Source of the DNA: Aequoribacter fuscus
GTDB taxonomy: Bacteria > Pseudomonadota > Gammaproteobacteria > Pseudomonadales > Halieaceae
DNA: 64,000 nt
Direction: 5' to 3'
NCBI RefSeq assembly: GCF_009910365.1
Contig: NZ_CP036423.1
Location: 2,108,001-2,172,000, forward strand
Below are positions 45,385-55,202 of the stretch, piece after piece. A program made the translations under genes and the position numbers. How positions within the stretch are numbered: position 1 is the first letter of the stretch; each line of letters starts with the position of its first letter. The notes beneath the pieces were generated by a model, which ran no database searches, had not been told where the DNA came from, and saw only the letters and a program-made list of their open reading frames with translations.

Positions 45385-46570
45385 TGTTCGCCGCTCGCGT
45401 GATAAATAGTGCCGCGATGTCGTCGGGAATTTCTCGCGCCTGCGCAACACCTAGGTCTTCAAGCACTGCCCGATAATCGCCCCTACTGCTGTCAATGACG
45501 GACCTCAAATTCGACTCTTTGGCAATAAGATCCTCACCGTCAATGAGCTCCAGCACTCCGTCGGAGAACATTATCAGCATAAACTCGGATGGCAACTGAA
45601 CTTCATGCACACAATAGCGCGCGTGTTCCATCAACCCAACCGGAGCGCCCTCGCCCACTAAGTAATCAGCGCCCAGAGGCGTTTTCAGGATCGGTTGTGG
45701 CAAATGCCCCGCCACACTGTAGGCCAGAGTGTTCTCTTTGATGTTCAACAAGCCCACAATCATGGTAGCGTATTTACCCACCGCCAAGTCCAGCAGCTCT
45801 TTGTTGGCGTGCTCTAACATCGCACCCAGATCGAGCAAGGTGTGATCATTCCTGCGAATAAAATCGGAGCGTTTTCGAGCAAATAGGTTTTTTAACAACA
45901 CCGTAGCGAATGCTGACGAACTGCCATGGCCGGATACATCGGCCATAAAAAAGACAACGTGATGATCCCCAACGGTAATGTATTCAACAAAATCACCACT
46001 TAGGAATAATGAGGGGTACATGCTGTGACGGAATTCGTAACCACCGACGGTTAGAGGCGAATTCGGCAGCATTCTCAGCTGGACCTGTCGGCCAGCTTGC
46101 TGATCTTGCTCCAGCACCGTTACCGCGGCGCGCAGCTCAGTATTGGTATGTTCAAGTGCCCGTTTAGAGTCACTTAATTCTTGCCGTATACGTCGACGCT
46201 TAACGCAACGCTCTATAGAGGCATTAAGGGCATTGACATCGAGAATCGGCCGCACAAAAAAGTCACTCACACCAAGTCTCAGGGCCGTCAGGATGACCTG
46301 AGCCTCAGCCTCATCGGCCAACATAATGGCGGGCACGTGAATATCAAGATCGAGAATAGCGTCTTTGGCGGCCTCCCAAGAAAACTGCGTTAAGGAGGTT
46401 TCGCAGACCAGCAGGTCTACCTCGCTGCCATAGTCGAGGGGCTCATTCACACCGAAAGGGTCTTGAATCACCCGGACGCTGTGTCCCAGTGACTGAAGCA
46501 ATTCGACGGACGCCGCGGCTCGCACTGAGTCGTCGTCTATTAAAATAATGTTCGCGACAATATCGGTCAT
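45377..46570 (-). CDS. Receiver domain-PP2C phosphatase (RsbU-type), receiver degenerate
   Basis: 397 residues: response-regulator receiver (1-120), coiled linker (about 125-160), PP2C/SpoIIE phosphatase (about 170-395). In the receiver the acidic pocket D12-D14 is present, but the phosphoacceptor position is E57 in VCETSL, and the conserved Lys is R107 in FFVRPI. A Glu at this place may mimic the phosphorylated state. PP2C metal residues are seen in SGDFVEY (D193), ADVSGHG (D211) and the end DDIAAL. It overlaps the STAS gene, so its substrate is likely that protein's phosphoserine. Confidence 0.9.
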   Translation of the reverse strand: MTDIVANIILIDDDSVRAAASVELLQSLGHSVRVIQDPFGVNEPLDYGSEVDLLVCETSLTQFSWEAAKDAILDLDIHVPAIMLADEAEAQVILTALRLGVSDFFVRPILDVNALNASIERCVKRRRIRQELSDSKRALEHTNTELRAAVTVLEQDQQAGRQVQLRMLPNSPLTVGGYEFRHSMYPSLFLSGDFVEYITVGDHHVVFFMADVSGHGSSSAFATVLLKNLFARKRSDFIRRNDHTLLDLGAMLEHANKELLDLAVGKYATMIVGLLNIKENTLAYSVAGHLPQPILKTPLGADYLVGEGAPVGLMEHARYCVHEVQLPSEFMLIMFSDGVLELIDGEDLIAKESNLRSVIDSSRGDYRAVLEDLGVAQAREIPDDIAALFITRAANNG

Positions 46571-46660
46571 CGATTTCGCTTGCTAAAGGCTTGATCTATG
46601 GTAGCAAAACATTACCGAGGTGCAATCTTATGTCACAAAAATGCGAATAATCACCGCTTT

Positions 46661-47407
46661 TCACAAGGGATCGTCTTCGAAGTCATCATCAAGCCAGTCG
46701 TCATCGAATTCTGAGAACACATCCTCAGGGTCCTTTGTCTCGCTCTCAATGCGCGCTGATCGCCGTTGCAAGTAGGCGTCTCGGAGGAAGATATAGCGAT
46801 CACCCGACAACAGCGCGTCAGCATCGAGTAGCTCGGCGCGCTCGTCAACTACTCGCAAGCCGTACAGACCGTTGCGCCCATGAGTCGAGTCGATGTAGGC
46901 CTCGGGTGATAGATAAACATCGCCGACAGAACCAATACCGCTACGCAACGTTCTGGGCCCAAAAAATGGCACCATCAAATACGGCCCTCGCGGCACCCCC
47001 CAAATGGCCAGCGTTTCCCCGAGGTCAGTTTCTCTGGACTCCATTCCCATGGGCGTCGCAACATCAAATAATCCAGCAATGCCTAGGGTTGAATTGATCG
47101 CAAAGCGTCCTCCGCTCGCAAGAAATGCATCTAACTTGCCCTGCAATAAGCTGTTCACGGCAGAGTTGAACTCGCCTAGATTGGCAAAAAAATTACCGAT
47201 TCCACGCTCAGCGACATCGGGAGTGACCTTGCGATAACCCTGTGCCGCGGGCCTTAAAACCCACTGGTCTAGGGTGTCGTTAAACACGAACACCATACGA
47301 TTAACGTCCTCGAATGGGTCGGGATTGTCGTCGTCTTCAAATGGATCCATCGCTGCTGTTGGAAAAGCGAAAACCAACAACAGCACTGCCGCTATGTACT
47401 TAACCAT
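46661..47407 (-). CDS. mlaA: MlaA/VacJ-like phospholipid transport protein
   Basis: Removes misplaced phospholipid from the outer membrane outer leaflet, with the Mla pathway. It has 248 residues; the MlaA domain is recognised from DPFEDVNRMVFVFNDTLDQWVLRPAAQGYRKV, the GIGNFFANLGEF segment, and GPYLMVPFFGPRTLRSGIG. Unlike the usual MlaA lipoprotein, the signal peptide (about 1-19, PTAAM) holds no lipobox cysteine, so it may not be lipid-anchored. The C terminus is a strongly acidic tail of about 20 residues. The other mla genes are not in the window. Confidence 0.88.
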   Translation of the reverse strand: MVKYIAAVLLLVFAFPTAAMDPFEDDDNPDPFEDVNRMVFVFNDTLDQWVLRPAAQGYRKVTPDVAERGIGNFFANLGEFNSAVNSLLQGKLDAFLASGGRFAINSTLGIAGLFDVATPMGMESRETDLGETLAIWGVPRGPYLMVPFFGPRTLRSGIGSVGDVYLSPEAYIDSTHGRNGLYGLRVVDERAELLDADALLSGDRYIFLRDAYLQRRSARIESETKDPEDVFSEFDDDWLDDDFEDDPL

Positions 47408-47440
47408 GTCTGCCCTGTCACACCTGCCCCTGAGGGGCGC

Positions 47441-50400
47441 TTACAATGGGTTTTCGATAACCCATTGCTTTACTTTATCCCACTGTTGCGTCAGACGCTT
47501 CTCTGAAACCGGCATCTTTGTACCCAACTGCTGCGCGAATAACGACACGCGAAACTCTTCTAACATCCAATGATACGCGCACACGGGTTCGCACACCACC
47601 GCCAGAGAGGGCCGTTTTCCGATTATTTCTCGCCATTGCTGCTCTAGCGGCTCCAGAGTTTGCACAGCCTTTTGGTCCTTCGGCAACTGTGACTGAAGAC
47701 GCCCGAGCCGCCAAGCCAAGCCCTTAGCGTAACGCGGTAATTGCTCAAACATCGCCTCAGGCCAATCCAACCAATGCTCTATCGCTAACAGACGCTCGAG
47801 GTGCTGGCGCGCATCACGTTCTGAGGCTTTGAGCTCACTGTGAGACGGCAACTTAGCGAGTGTGGTTCTCGCTTCGCCCAAGTGCGTCGCAGCCTGCAGC
47901 AATACCTTCTCGTAACGCTGGGTTCGATCAATAATGGCGCGCTTGTTAGCAGCCACCGCATTTTGAAATTCAGCCTTAGTACGCAGCAGCTCTCCAGACG
48001 GTTTTCTGAGGCTAGGCAGCAATGCCATCGACATCATGGCGTCTAACAATATCCCCCGCTCGACGCCACTACTGAGCAACGCTTTCTGCGCTTCAGACGA
48101 CCGAAAAGCATGCCGCTGCAGGTCGCGCACCATGCCCCTGTCGCTTGTTTTTGCTAACCGCAAAAGCCCCAAACGATGGGCCACCTCGGCCGTTTCGGGA
48201 TAATCAAATAGCTCAACGCTGACACTATCACCGCTGTCTTTCAGCGCCGGAAAGCTGGTCACTAAGGTACCTGCTTGTTTGAATTGAACCTGAGGTGCTA
48301 GATCTTCAAAATTCCACTGCGTGTGACCACCAGACTTCTCAAACGCAGGTCCGACCTTGGCCTGTTCGACGTGCTCAGTCGATCTCAAACTTTCGACCAA
48401 GGTTCGCAAATCTCGCCCTTCGGCGTGTATTTGACCCTGATCATCCAAAATCTGAATATTCATTTTATAGTAGGCTTCAAGGGATTCCTCCGAAAAATCG
48501 TCGGGGTTTATGGCAACACCGGCGGTTTTTCTTAGGGCTTGGGCTAGCGCTTGAAGGAGTGGCTCATCCGCGGGCTGCATGACCTTCATCGCAGCGGCAA
48601 CCTTGTCTGGAACCGGAACCAACTGCTTGCGAAGGCGTTTGGGTAGCGTTTTCACCAAGCTAATTAATTTATCTTGCAGCATCCCAGGGACCAGCCACTC
48701 GGGAAGGTAACGCGGCAAACGGTTTACCAAAGCAAGTGGCACAATTAACGTGACACCATCGCGCTGCTTGCCGGGTTCAAACTGATACCTCAAACGCAAC
48801 TTCAACTCGCGCCATTCCCAAGTATCGGGAAACTGCGCAACATCACTGTCTGCTAGGGTATTCACCAAGAGTTGGCTGCGACTGAACTTGAGCCGATCGT
48901 TAAGCCCCCCATCCCGCTTTAACGCCTTACCTAAGGTTGCACCGCTGTAAACACCATCGGGCAGTCGATCGCTGTAGAATTCGGACAACGAGTCTTCGGT
49001 CGCCACCAGATCGCGCCGTCGCGTCTTGTCCTCAAGTTCTAATACCTCGGTCATTAGACGCGCATTGTGGCGCATAAAGTTCGGAGCGGGTTTCAGTCGC
49101 TGAGCCACCAGAGCATCGCGAATGAACACTTCGCGAGCAGCAACCGGATCTATCGGCCCAAAATGGATGCTCTGCTTGTCCACAAGGGTTAGGCCATACA
49201 AGGAGATACGCTGGTAAGCCATGACGCGCCCCGAGCGCATCTGCCAACGCGGCTCGTAGTAGTGGTGCTTCAGTAAACCGGGGTTGATATCCAAAGCCCA
49301 CTCGGGCTCTATTGCCGCACAGGTTCTAGCATAGACTTGACTGGTCTCGACAATCTCCGCGGCCATAAGCCATTTTTGCCGTTTTTTGTGCAGAGTCGAT
49401 GCCGGGAAAATACGCAATTTTTGCTGTCGGGCGCCCTCGTACTCTGGACCCTCGTGATGCGTTGCGATAAACCCCAGTAAGCCCGTAAGCAGGCTTCGAT
49501 GTATCGCCTCGTAGTCCAGTTCGGCGGGAATTGGCCCAACGCGCCATTGATTCGCCTTGCAAGCCAATAACAGTTGACGGTGGGTATCGCGCCATTCCCT
49601 GACCCGCAAATAATTAAAAAACTCTTTCTGACAGAGCTTTTTAAACTGGTTGCCGCTGAGCTCTTCTCGCTGGGTCTCGAGATAGCGCCAGGTATTGATC
49701 CACGCCAAAAAGTCCGAGCGATCGTCCTCAAATCGCCGATGCGCCGTATCGGACTGCTCGCGCTTGTCACCTGGCCGCTCTCTAGGGTCTTGCACGGCCA
49801 GCGCACTGACAATGAGCAAAACTTCGGCAAGCACGCCTCTGTCCGTGGCCGCCACGAGCATGCGTCCAAGCCTAGGATCCAGAGGCAAACGCGCGAGTTG
49901 ATAGCCCAGCGCGGTGAGATCCTGTTTTTTATCAACCGCACCCAATTCTTCCAGCAAACGAAAGCCGTCGCGAATTAATCTGGGATCAGGGGGCTCTATG
50001 AAGGGGAATCGCGCGACATCACCTAAGCGCAATAGACGCATCTGCAGAATGACTTGAGCGAGGTTTGTGCGCTTTATCTCTGGATCCGTGAACTCAGACC
50101 GTGCCTGGAAATCCGCCTCGTCGTACAAACGAATGCAGACCCCCTCAGCCACACGTCCACAGCGCCCTTTGCGCTGATTCGCGCTGGCTTGAGATATTGG
50201 CTCGATGGGGAGCCGCTGTAATTTACTGCGATAGCTATAGCGACTGATACGCGCCAAACCCGAATCGATCACATAGCGTATCCCCGGGACAGTCAAAGAA
50301 GTTTCAGCGACATTGGTCGACAAGACGACCCGAATACCTCGCCGAGACGCCGTCTGAAACACGCGGTTTTGTTCGCTGGCACTTAAACGCGCGTACAGTG

Positions 50401-51166
50401 GTAACACATCGTACTGTTCGCTGCCCTTCAAGGCCTTGGCGACATCGCGAATCTCTCGCTCACCCGGCAAAAACACCAAAACATCTCCGCGCTTGCCATA
50501 GTGACCCTGGTCTATCAGGCCCAACTGATCGACCACCTGATCGGTCAACTCAATGCCATCGTCTGCGCTCGGAGCGTACTGCACGTCCACCGGGTAAGAT
50601 CGACCTTCCACCTCGATGATGGGCGCCCCATTAAAATAATCTGAGAAGCGCTCAACATCGATGGTCGCGGAGGTGATGATGACCTTCAAGTCAGGCCGTT
50701 TGGGTAGCAACCTTCGCAAATACCCCAACAAGAAATCGATGTTGAGGCTGCGTTCGTGGGCCTCGTCGATGATCAAGGTATCGTATCGTTTTAACAGTCG
50801 ATCATGCTGAATCTCAGCCAGCAAAATACCGTCAGTCATCAACTTGAGCCGCGTTTGGTCAGTGACCTGATCAGTGAAGCGCACTTGGTATCCTACCGCG
50901 CTACCCAACTCGCACCCAAGCTCACTGCTAATCCTTGCCGCAACCGAGCGCGCCGCGAGGCGACGTGGCTGAGTATGACCGATTAAACCTGACTCACCTC
51001 GCCCCATAGACAGCAGCATTTTCGGAAGCTGAGTGGTTTTTCCTGAGCCCGTTTCACCCGCGATGATCACGACCTGATTCGATTGAATCAGATGCTCGAT
51101 GTCGGCTTTGCGTTCATTAATCGGCAAGCTGAGCGGAAATTCGAAGTGTAGTGCGGGGGCCGACAT
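47441..51166 (-). CDS. hrpA: ATP-dependent RNA helicase HrpA
   Basis: A DEAH-box RNA helicase of 1241 residues, close to E. coli HrpA (about 1300). Motifs: IIAGETGSGKTTQLPK (Walker A), HTQPRRLAARSVA, IIDEAHERSLN (DEAH), ITSATID, VLVFLPGERE, VVLSTNVAETSLTVPGI, and QRKGRCGRVAEG. It is followed by the family's helicase-associated domain and a long C-terminal region. Cytosolic; involved in rescuing stalled ribosomes and mRNA processing in other bacteria. Its own transcription unit, 33 bases ahead of mlaA on the same strand, so read-through into mlaA is possible. Confidence 0.96.
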   Translation of the reverse strand: MSAPALHFEFPLSLPINERKADIEHLIQSNQVVIIAGETGSGKTTQLPKMLLSMGRGESGLIGHTQPRRLAARSVAARISSELGCELGSAVGYQVRFTDQVTDQTRLKLMTDGILLAEIQHDRLLKRYDTLIIDEAHERSLNIDFLLGYLRRLLPKRPDLKVIITSATIDVERFSDYFNGAPIIEVEGRSYPVDVQYAPSADDGIELTDQVVDQLGLIDQGHYGKRGDVLVFLPGEREIRDVAKALKGSEQYDVLPLYARLSASEQNRVFQTASRRGIRVVLSTNVAETSLTVPGIRYVIDSGLARISRYSYRSKLQRLPIEPISQASANQRKGRCGRVAEGVCIRLYDEADFQARSEFTDPEIKRTNLAQVILQMRLLRLGDVARFPFIEPPDPRLIRDGFRLLEELGAVDKKQDLTALGYQLARLPLDPRLGRMLVAATDRGVLAEVLLIVSALAVQDPRERPGDKREQSDTAHRRFEDDRSDFLAWINTWRYLETQREELSGNQFKKLCQKEFFNYLRVREWRDTHRQLLLACKANQWRVGPIPAELDYEAIHRSLLTGLLGFIATHHEGPEYEGARQQKLRIFPASTLHKKRQKWLMAAEIVETSQVYARTCAAIEPEWALDINPGLLKHHYYEPRWQMRSGRVMAYQRISLYGLTLVDKQSIHFGPIDPVAAREVFIRDALVAQRLKPAPNFMRHNARLMTEVLELEDKTRRRDLVATEDSLSEFYSDRLPDGVYSGATLGKALKRDGGLNDRLKFSRSQLLVNTLADSDVAQFPDTWEWRELKLRLRYQFEPGKQRDGVTLIVPLALVNRLPRYLPEWLVPGMLQDKLISLVKTLPKRLRKQLVPVPDKVAAAMKVMQPADEPLLQALAQALRKTAGVAINPDDFSEESLEAYYKMNIQILDDQGQIHAEGRDLRTLVESLRSTEHVEQAKVGPAFEKSGGHTQWNFEDLAPQVQFKQAGTLVTSFPALKDSGDSVSVELFDYPETAEVAHRLGLLRLAKTSDRGMVRDLQRHAFRSSEAQKALLSSGVERGILLDAMMSMALLPSLRKPSGELLRTKAEFQNAVAANKRAIIDRTQRYEKVLLQAATHLGEARTTLAKLPSHSELKASERDARQHLERLLAIEHWLDWPEAMFEQLPRYAKGLAWRLGRLQSQLPKDQKAVQTLEPLEQQWREIIGKRPSLAVVCEPVCAYHWMLEEFRVSLFAQQLGTKMPVSEKRLTQQWDKVKQWVIENPL

Positions 51167-51311
51167 AAGAAGCGCAAGACTCGATTAGAATAGGTCAAAG
51201 CGCGAATGGTAATCGACCCGAACAAGAAATCCCAGCGCAACGGCGAATGCGAGTCGACCTCGATCTCCCAGAACGTTATCCTACGAAGCCGACGAAATAG
51301 GAATTCAAACT

Positions 51312-51785
51312 ATGGCTACAATCACTAACATTCCGTTCTCGAAACTGGATTTGGGGCTATCCACCGAATACAGCAAGACGGTGACTGAACAAGACATTCA
51401 GCTTTTCGCGGTGCTCTCTGGTGACGCCAACCCTGTTCACTTAGACGCTGAGTACGCTGCGACCACCCCGTTTGGGGAGCAGATCGCGCACGGGATGTTA
51501 ACCGGCGCCGTTATCTCCGCCGCAATCGCGATGCAAATGCCCGGACCTGGAACGATCTACCTGGGGCAATCGCTGGTGTTTAAGCGCCCGGTCAAAATTG
51601 GCGATACCGTCACAGTCACGCTCACGGTTGCAGACAAACACCCAAGCAAACCTCGAGCAACACTCGACTGCGTGGTTACCAATCAAGAAGGCGTAACGGT
51701 TGTAGAAGGACAAGCAAATGTCTTAGTCCCAACCGAGGAACAAACCCTGTCGATTCCAGACCTACCTAAAGTCGCCTTGGGCTAA
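51312..51785 (+). CDS. MaoC-like (R)-specific enoyl-CoA hydratase
   Basis: Hydrates trans-2-enoyl-CoA to (R)-3-hydroxyacyl-CoA. It has 157 residues with a hot-dog fold; the catalytic Asp and His are in SGDANPVHLD, followed by FGEQIAHGMLTGAVISAA. PhaJ-type length. It could feed polyhydroxyalkanoate synthesis or act in fatty-acid degradation; no pha genes are in view. Single gene, divergent from hrpA. Confidence 0.9.
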   Translation: MATITNIPFSKLDLGLSTEYSKTVTEQDIQLFAVLSGDANPVHLDAEYAATTPFGEQIAHGMLTGAVISAAIAMQMPGPGTIYLGQSLVFKRPVKIGDTVTVTLTVADKHPSKPRATLDCVVTNQEGVTVVEGQANVLVPTEEQTLSIPDLPKVALG

Positions 51786-51826
51786 AATCCCACGCGCCCA
51801 TTGATCGAACTAAGCCCGGGAGCGTA

Positions 51827-52330
51827 TCAAGCTCCCAGCACACCTGCACTGCTGTCGGCGTTTTGCACAAACTGGTCGGGCGGCAGGTAGAGTAGTTTCA
51901 ACAAGATCTCCGCTGATGTAGGCGAGACCTCTGCGGATAATGCCATCACGTTTAAAACCTCACCCTGAATGCTAGGCGCAGTGACACCAAACAGCATCTT
52001 GTGCTCTTCGCCCTCGGCCCGGAAAATTGCTGGCTCTTTCTCAGACTTCATCGTTTCGACAAAATTTGCCAGCAGCAAGGTGACGCCGTCGCGAAACATC
52101 GAGTAATTTAATTTTCCGCGATATTCTCTGGTATCGATAGCGATGTCGAATCGCACGGTGGACCCATCTTCCATTTTCACCGTTGTGATCGCGCGCCGTT
52201 CACCCGCCAATAAGCTCTTGTAGAGATTTTTTGAGTGAGTTCGAGTGGGTTCGATTAATGCCTTGTGAATCAGGTTCACCGACATCGTTATAAACTGTTT
52301 ATTCGAGATTGTTGCGTTTGATTGCGCCAT
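51827..52330 (-). CDS. Uncharacterised 167-residue protein
   Basis: Not recognised. Soluble, no signal peptide or membrane segment; mixed alpha/beta with an LIHKALIEPTRTHSKNLYKSLLAGERRAITTVKMEDGSTVRFDIAIDTREYRGKLNYSMFRDG region that recalls small regulatory proteins. The ATG at 52330 has AAGGTG 7 bases ahead; a GTG three codons earlier is less likely. The DGSTVRFDI and RDGVTLLL strands could make a small beta-barrel, but I cannot support a PilZ assignment, since the RxxxR motif is absent. Convergent with the MaoC-like gene and divergent from mnmC. Confidence 0.7.
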   Translation of the reverse strand: MAQSNATISNKQFITMSVNLIHKALIEPTRTHSKNLYKSLLAGERRAITTVKMEDGSTVRFDIAIDTREYRGKLNYSMFRDGVTLLLANFVETMKSEKEPAIFRAEGEEHKMLFGVTAPSIQGEVLNVMALSAEVSPTSAEILLKLLYLPPDQFVQNADSSAGVLGA

Positions 52331-52418
52331 AATAGCCACCTTATAGATATCGGCGAGAGTTTATCGAGCCAAAAGCATGATGGCTAGAACCAACCAACGA
52401 AAATTAAGGGATTACTGA

Positions 52419-54380
52419 GTGTCACATTCAAGTCCGCTATGGCAAGCCTTACCCAGCGCCGAAATTGACTGGAAAGATGACACCCCCATTTCAAGAAACT
52501 TCGACGACATCTACTTTAATCCGGGGCAGGGCCTAGCGGAGGCCCGCCACGTATATTTGCTCGGGAATGACATACTGTCACGCTGGAACCGGTCAACATG
52601 CGACCGGTTTGTGATCGGCGAGCTCGGGTTTGGGTCGGGGCTGAACTTTTGCGTTACTGTGCAAGCTTGGTGTGCGGCTCCCGAGCCAAAGCCCAAGCTT
52701 CACTTTGTCTCGGTTGAAGGCTTTCCCATGAACGCGACCGATTTAGATCGTGCCTTGTCGCACTGGCCAGAACTTAACGACATAAAACAAAGTCTGTTAG
52801 CGCGATACCCCGACCCCATCCCTGGCACCCACAGGCTAGCGTTTTTGGACGGCAACATTACCCTGGATTTGTGGTTTGGTGATGTCGCATGGGCGACCAC
52901 ACGCTGGGCCGAGCAAGACCTGAGGGTCGACGCTTGGTACCTCGATGGTTTCGCACCCAGCAAAAACTCATCCATGTGGTCAGATCAGGTCTTAGATAAC
53001 ATTGCGCATTGCTCACCCAAAGGGTGCACTGCGTCAACATTTAGCGTTGCGGGCAAGGTGAAAATACCCCTGCGTGAAAGAGGGTTCAACATCTACAAGA
53101 AACCGGGGTTCGGTCGCAAACGCGAACAGCTCTTCGCCCTGAAGCATCGCGACAGCAAGCACTTAACGATTGACGCAACACCTTGGCACAAGAGTTCGAC
53201 TCCAAACGCCAGGCCGGAGCATGTCGCGGTGATTGGCGCAGGACTCGCTGGCAGTTTTGCAGCCTACGCACTCGCAAACCGAGGCATCAAGGTCAGCGTT
53301 ATCGACCCTGAGGGCATTGCAACCCAGGCGTCGGGTAATGCACAAGGCGTTGTTTACTGCCGCATCCCAAAACGTCATGCGCCTTTAGGGGATTTTGGCG
53401 TTCTCGCTTTTCGCTACGCTACGCAACTGTACCGTGATCTGCTGTCGAACGAGGTGCTGCAAGAGGGTGTCGATGCGAGTCTATGCGGTATGCTACACAC
53501 CTTCCCGCGAGACACAGACTCAGAATTGGCGCTGAACGTACATAAGTTGCCCAATCTCGCTCGCATCGTCGATGAGCACGAAGCGCGAACTATTTCGGGG
53601 ATTGCGCTATCGCAACCCATGCTGCACTTCCCTCAATCGGGGTGGATAGCGCCAAAGCCATTGTGCCAAGCTCTGCTCTCGCACCCCAACATCGAACTGA
53701 TCAAAGACGGATTCGAAAACCTCACCTCGACCGATTCGGGCCTAAAGCTCAAATGCAACTCGCAAAATGTATTTGCCGATTGCGTTGTGTTTGCGGCGGG
53801 CACCGGCACCAAAGATTTGGTTGCCAATACACTACTGCCCACCAAAGCGATTCGAGGCCAAACCACACAAATACCGGCGATCAACACCATTAAATCCGCT
53901 TTATGCAATGAGGGTTACATTGCACCCGCGGTTGGCGGACAACACTGCATCGGAGCCACCTTTGATTTAGACGATGCAGACACGAGCCCTCGCTCCGCAA
54001 GTGACCAAGAGAATCTGGAAAAACTGGATGCCTTCCTGGCAATCAAAGACAGGCAAGTTTTGGGGCACCGCGTTGCATTTCGCTGCACAACGCCCGATTA
54101 CCTTCCAATCGTGGGCGCAGTGCCCAATGACGATGCCATGCAAGATCTTTATCAGTCTCTTCAATTTGATGGCAAGAAAATCATCCCCGAGGCCTGTCCA
54201 GTGCAACCGGGGATATTTGTACTGACCGGTCTTGGTTCAAGAGGCCTGACTTATGGACCCTTGGCCGGCGAGTTCTTGGCGTCACTGCTAAATCACGAGC
54301 CCTTGCCACTTGCCAATGAGCTCATCAGAGCCCTATCGCCGGCACGATTCGGCATTCGCCAGTTGAAAAAGCGCTCATGA
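52419..54380 (+). CDS. mnmC: Bifunctional tRNA mnm5s2U34 biosynthesis protein MnmC
   Basis: Finishes 5-methylaminomethyl-2-thiouridine at U34 of tRNA-Lys, -Glu and -Gln. It has 653 residues. The N half is a SAM methyltransferase (GELGFGSGLNFCVT at about 67-81 as its SAM loop, WYLDGFAPSKN, and STFSVAGKV), and the C half an FAD oxidase starting with a Rossmann motif (AVIGAGLAGSFAAYAL) and ending in LTGLGSRGLTYGPLAGE. It starts with a GTG preceded by AAGGG. The stop overlaps the next gene by 4 bases. Confidence 0.96.
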   Translation: MSHSSPLWQALPSAEIDWKDDTPISRNFDDIYFNPGQGLAEARHVYLLGNDILSRWNRSTCDRFVIGELGFGSGLNFCVTVQAWCAAPEPKPKLHFVSVEGFPMNATDLDRALSHWPELNDIKQSLLARYPDPIPGTHRLAFLDGNITLDLWFGDVAWATTRWAEQDLRVDAWYLDGFAPSKNSSMWSDQVLDNIAHCSPKGCTASTFSVAGKVKIPLRERGFNIYKKPGFGRKREQLFALKHRDSKHLTIDATPWHKSSTPNARPEHVAVIGAGLAGSFAAYALANRGIKVSVIDPEGIATQASGNAQGVVYCRIPKRHAPLGDFGVLAFRYATQLYRDLLSNEVLQEGVDASLCGMLHTFPRDTDSELALNVHKLPNLARIVDEHEARTISGIALSQPMLHFPQSGWIAPKPLCQALLSHPNIELIKDGFENLTSTDSGLKLKCNSQNVFADCVVFAAGTGTKDLVANTLLPTKAIRGQTTQIPAINTIKSALCNEGYIAPAVGGQHCIGATFDLDDADTSPRSASDQENLEKLDAFLAIKDRQVLGHRVAFRCTTPDYLPIVGAVPNDDAMQDLYQSLQFDGKKIIPEACPVQPGIFVLTGLGSRGLTYGPLAGEFLASLLNHEPLPLANELIRALSPARFGIRQLKKRS

Positions 54381-55165
54381 AAGTCATCTTACGCTTTTGG
54401 GTTCTGTTATTTTTTGCGCCGTACATCACCATTGCGCAACCCGTAACACAGCTTTCATTCCAAATTGTTGACCAGCAAAGCCAAGACCGGGACGCTTTCG
54501 TTCAAGGTTTAGCCTTTGACCAATCCCACCTCTATTTAGGCACGGGTGGCTACGGGAGTTCGTATATCGCCAAGATCAACTCAAGCACCGGCCATACGAT
54601 AGTGCAAGAGTCCTTGCCCGCTCGATATTTCGGCGAAGGCGTCACCGTTTTGGGGGATTTATTGTATCAATTGACCTGGCGCTCTGGCACTGGCTTCGTC
54701 CGAGATCGAGAAACGCTGCAGGTTATTGAGCAGTTTCGGATTGCTGGAGAAGCCTGGGGAATCACCAACGATGGGACTCATCTTATTGTGAGCAACGGCA
54801 GTGCTGCCCTCACAGTCTATACCCCAGAGGGTATTAAGCCCGTTCGCAGTATCACGGTCACCGAAGAGGGCCGCCGCATCCAACGCCTGAATGAACTCGA
54901 GTATATCGACGGATTGGTGTGGGCCAACATCTGGTATGAAGATCGTGTTGTTGTGATCAACCCGCAATCGGGAGAGGTGGTGGCTTCACTAAACCTTGAA
55001 GGATTGCTGCCTAAGAAAGAGCGCTTGCCCAACACCGATGTGTTAAATGGTATCGGCTATGACGCCACGAACAACAGTGTCTGGTTTACAGGAAAGCGCT
55101 GGCCCTGGCGCTATCAACTTGAAATTCTGCCTGAACGCCCCAAGTTCCTCCCTACGGAGCCCTAA
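54377..55165 (+). CDS. Glutaminyl-cyclase-like beta-propeller protein, exported
   Basis: 262 residues, signal peptide (about 1-20). It matches the plant-type glutamine cyclotransferase family: FVQGLAFDQSHLYLGTGGYG, VLGDLLYQLTWRSG, GEAWGITNDG, LNELEYIDGLVWANIWYED and LNGIGYDATNNSVWFTGKRWP. It may turn N-terminal glutamine into pyroglutamate in the periplasm. The ATG overlaps the mnmC stop (ATGA), although the two functions have no evident link. Confidence 0.88.
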   Translation: MKVILRFWVLLFFAPYITIAQPVTQLSFQIVDQQSQDRDAFVQGLAFDQSHLYLGTGGYGSSYIAKINSSTGHTIVQESLPARYFGEGVTVLGDLLYQLTWRSGTGFVRDRETLQVIEQFRIAGEAWGITNDGTHLIVSNGSAALTVYTPEGIKPVRSITVTEEGRRIQRLNELEYIDGLVWANIWYEDRVVVINPQSGEVVASLNLEGLLPKKERLPNTDVLNGIGYDATNNSVWFTGKRWPWRYQLEILPERPKFLPTEP

Positions 55166-55202
55166 TAACGCTATACTTTGGCCGCGCTGAAAGGAGAACT
55201 CA

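Noticed and set aside
47426-47438. GCCCCTGAGGGGC palindrome between hrpA and mlaA
   Set aside because: Short, no T-run, too little to call a terminator.
51818-51836. GGGAGC/GCTCCC dyad between the MaoC gene and the unknown gene
   Set aside because: Overlaps the end of a coding region and has no T-run.
51827-52330. PilZ domain assignment
   Set aside because: The RxxxR motif and DxSxxG motif of PilZ are not visible.
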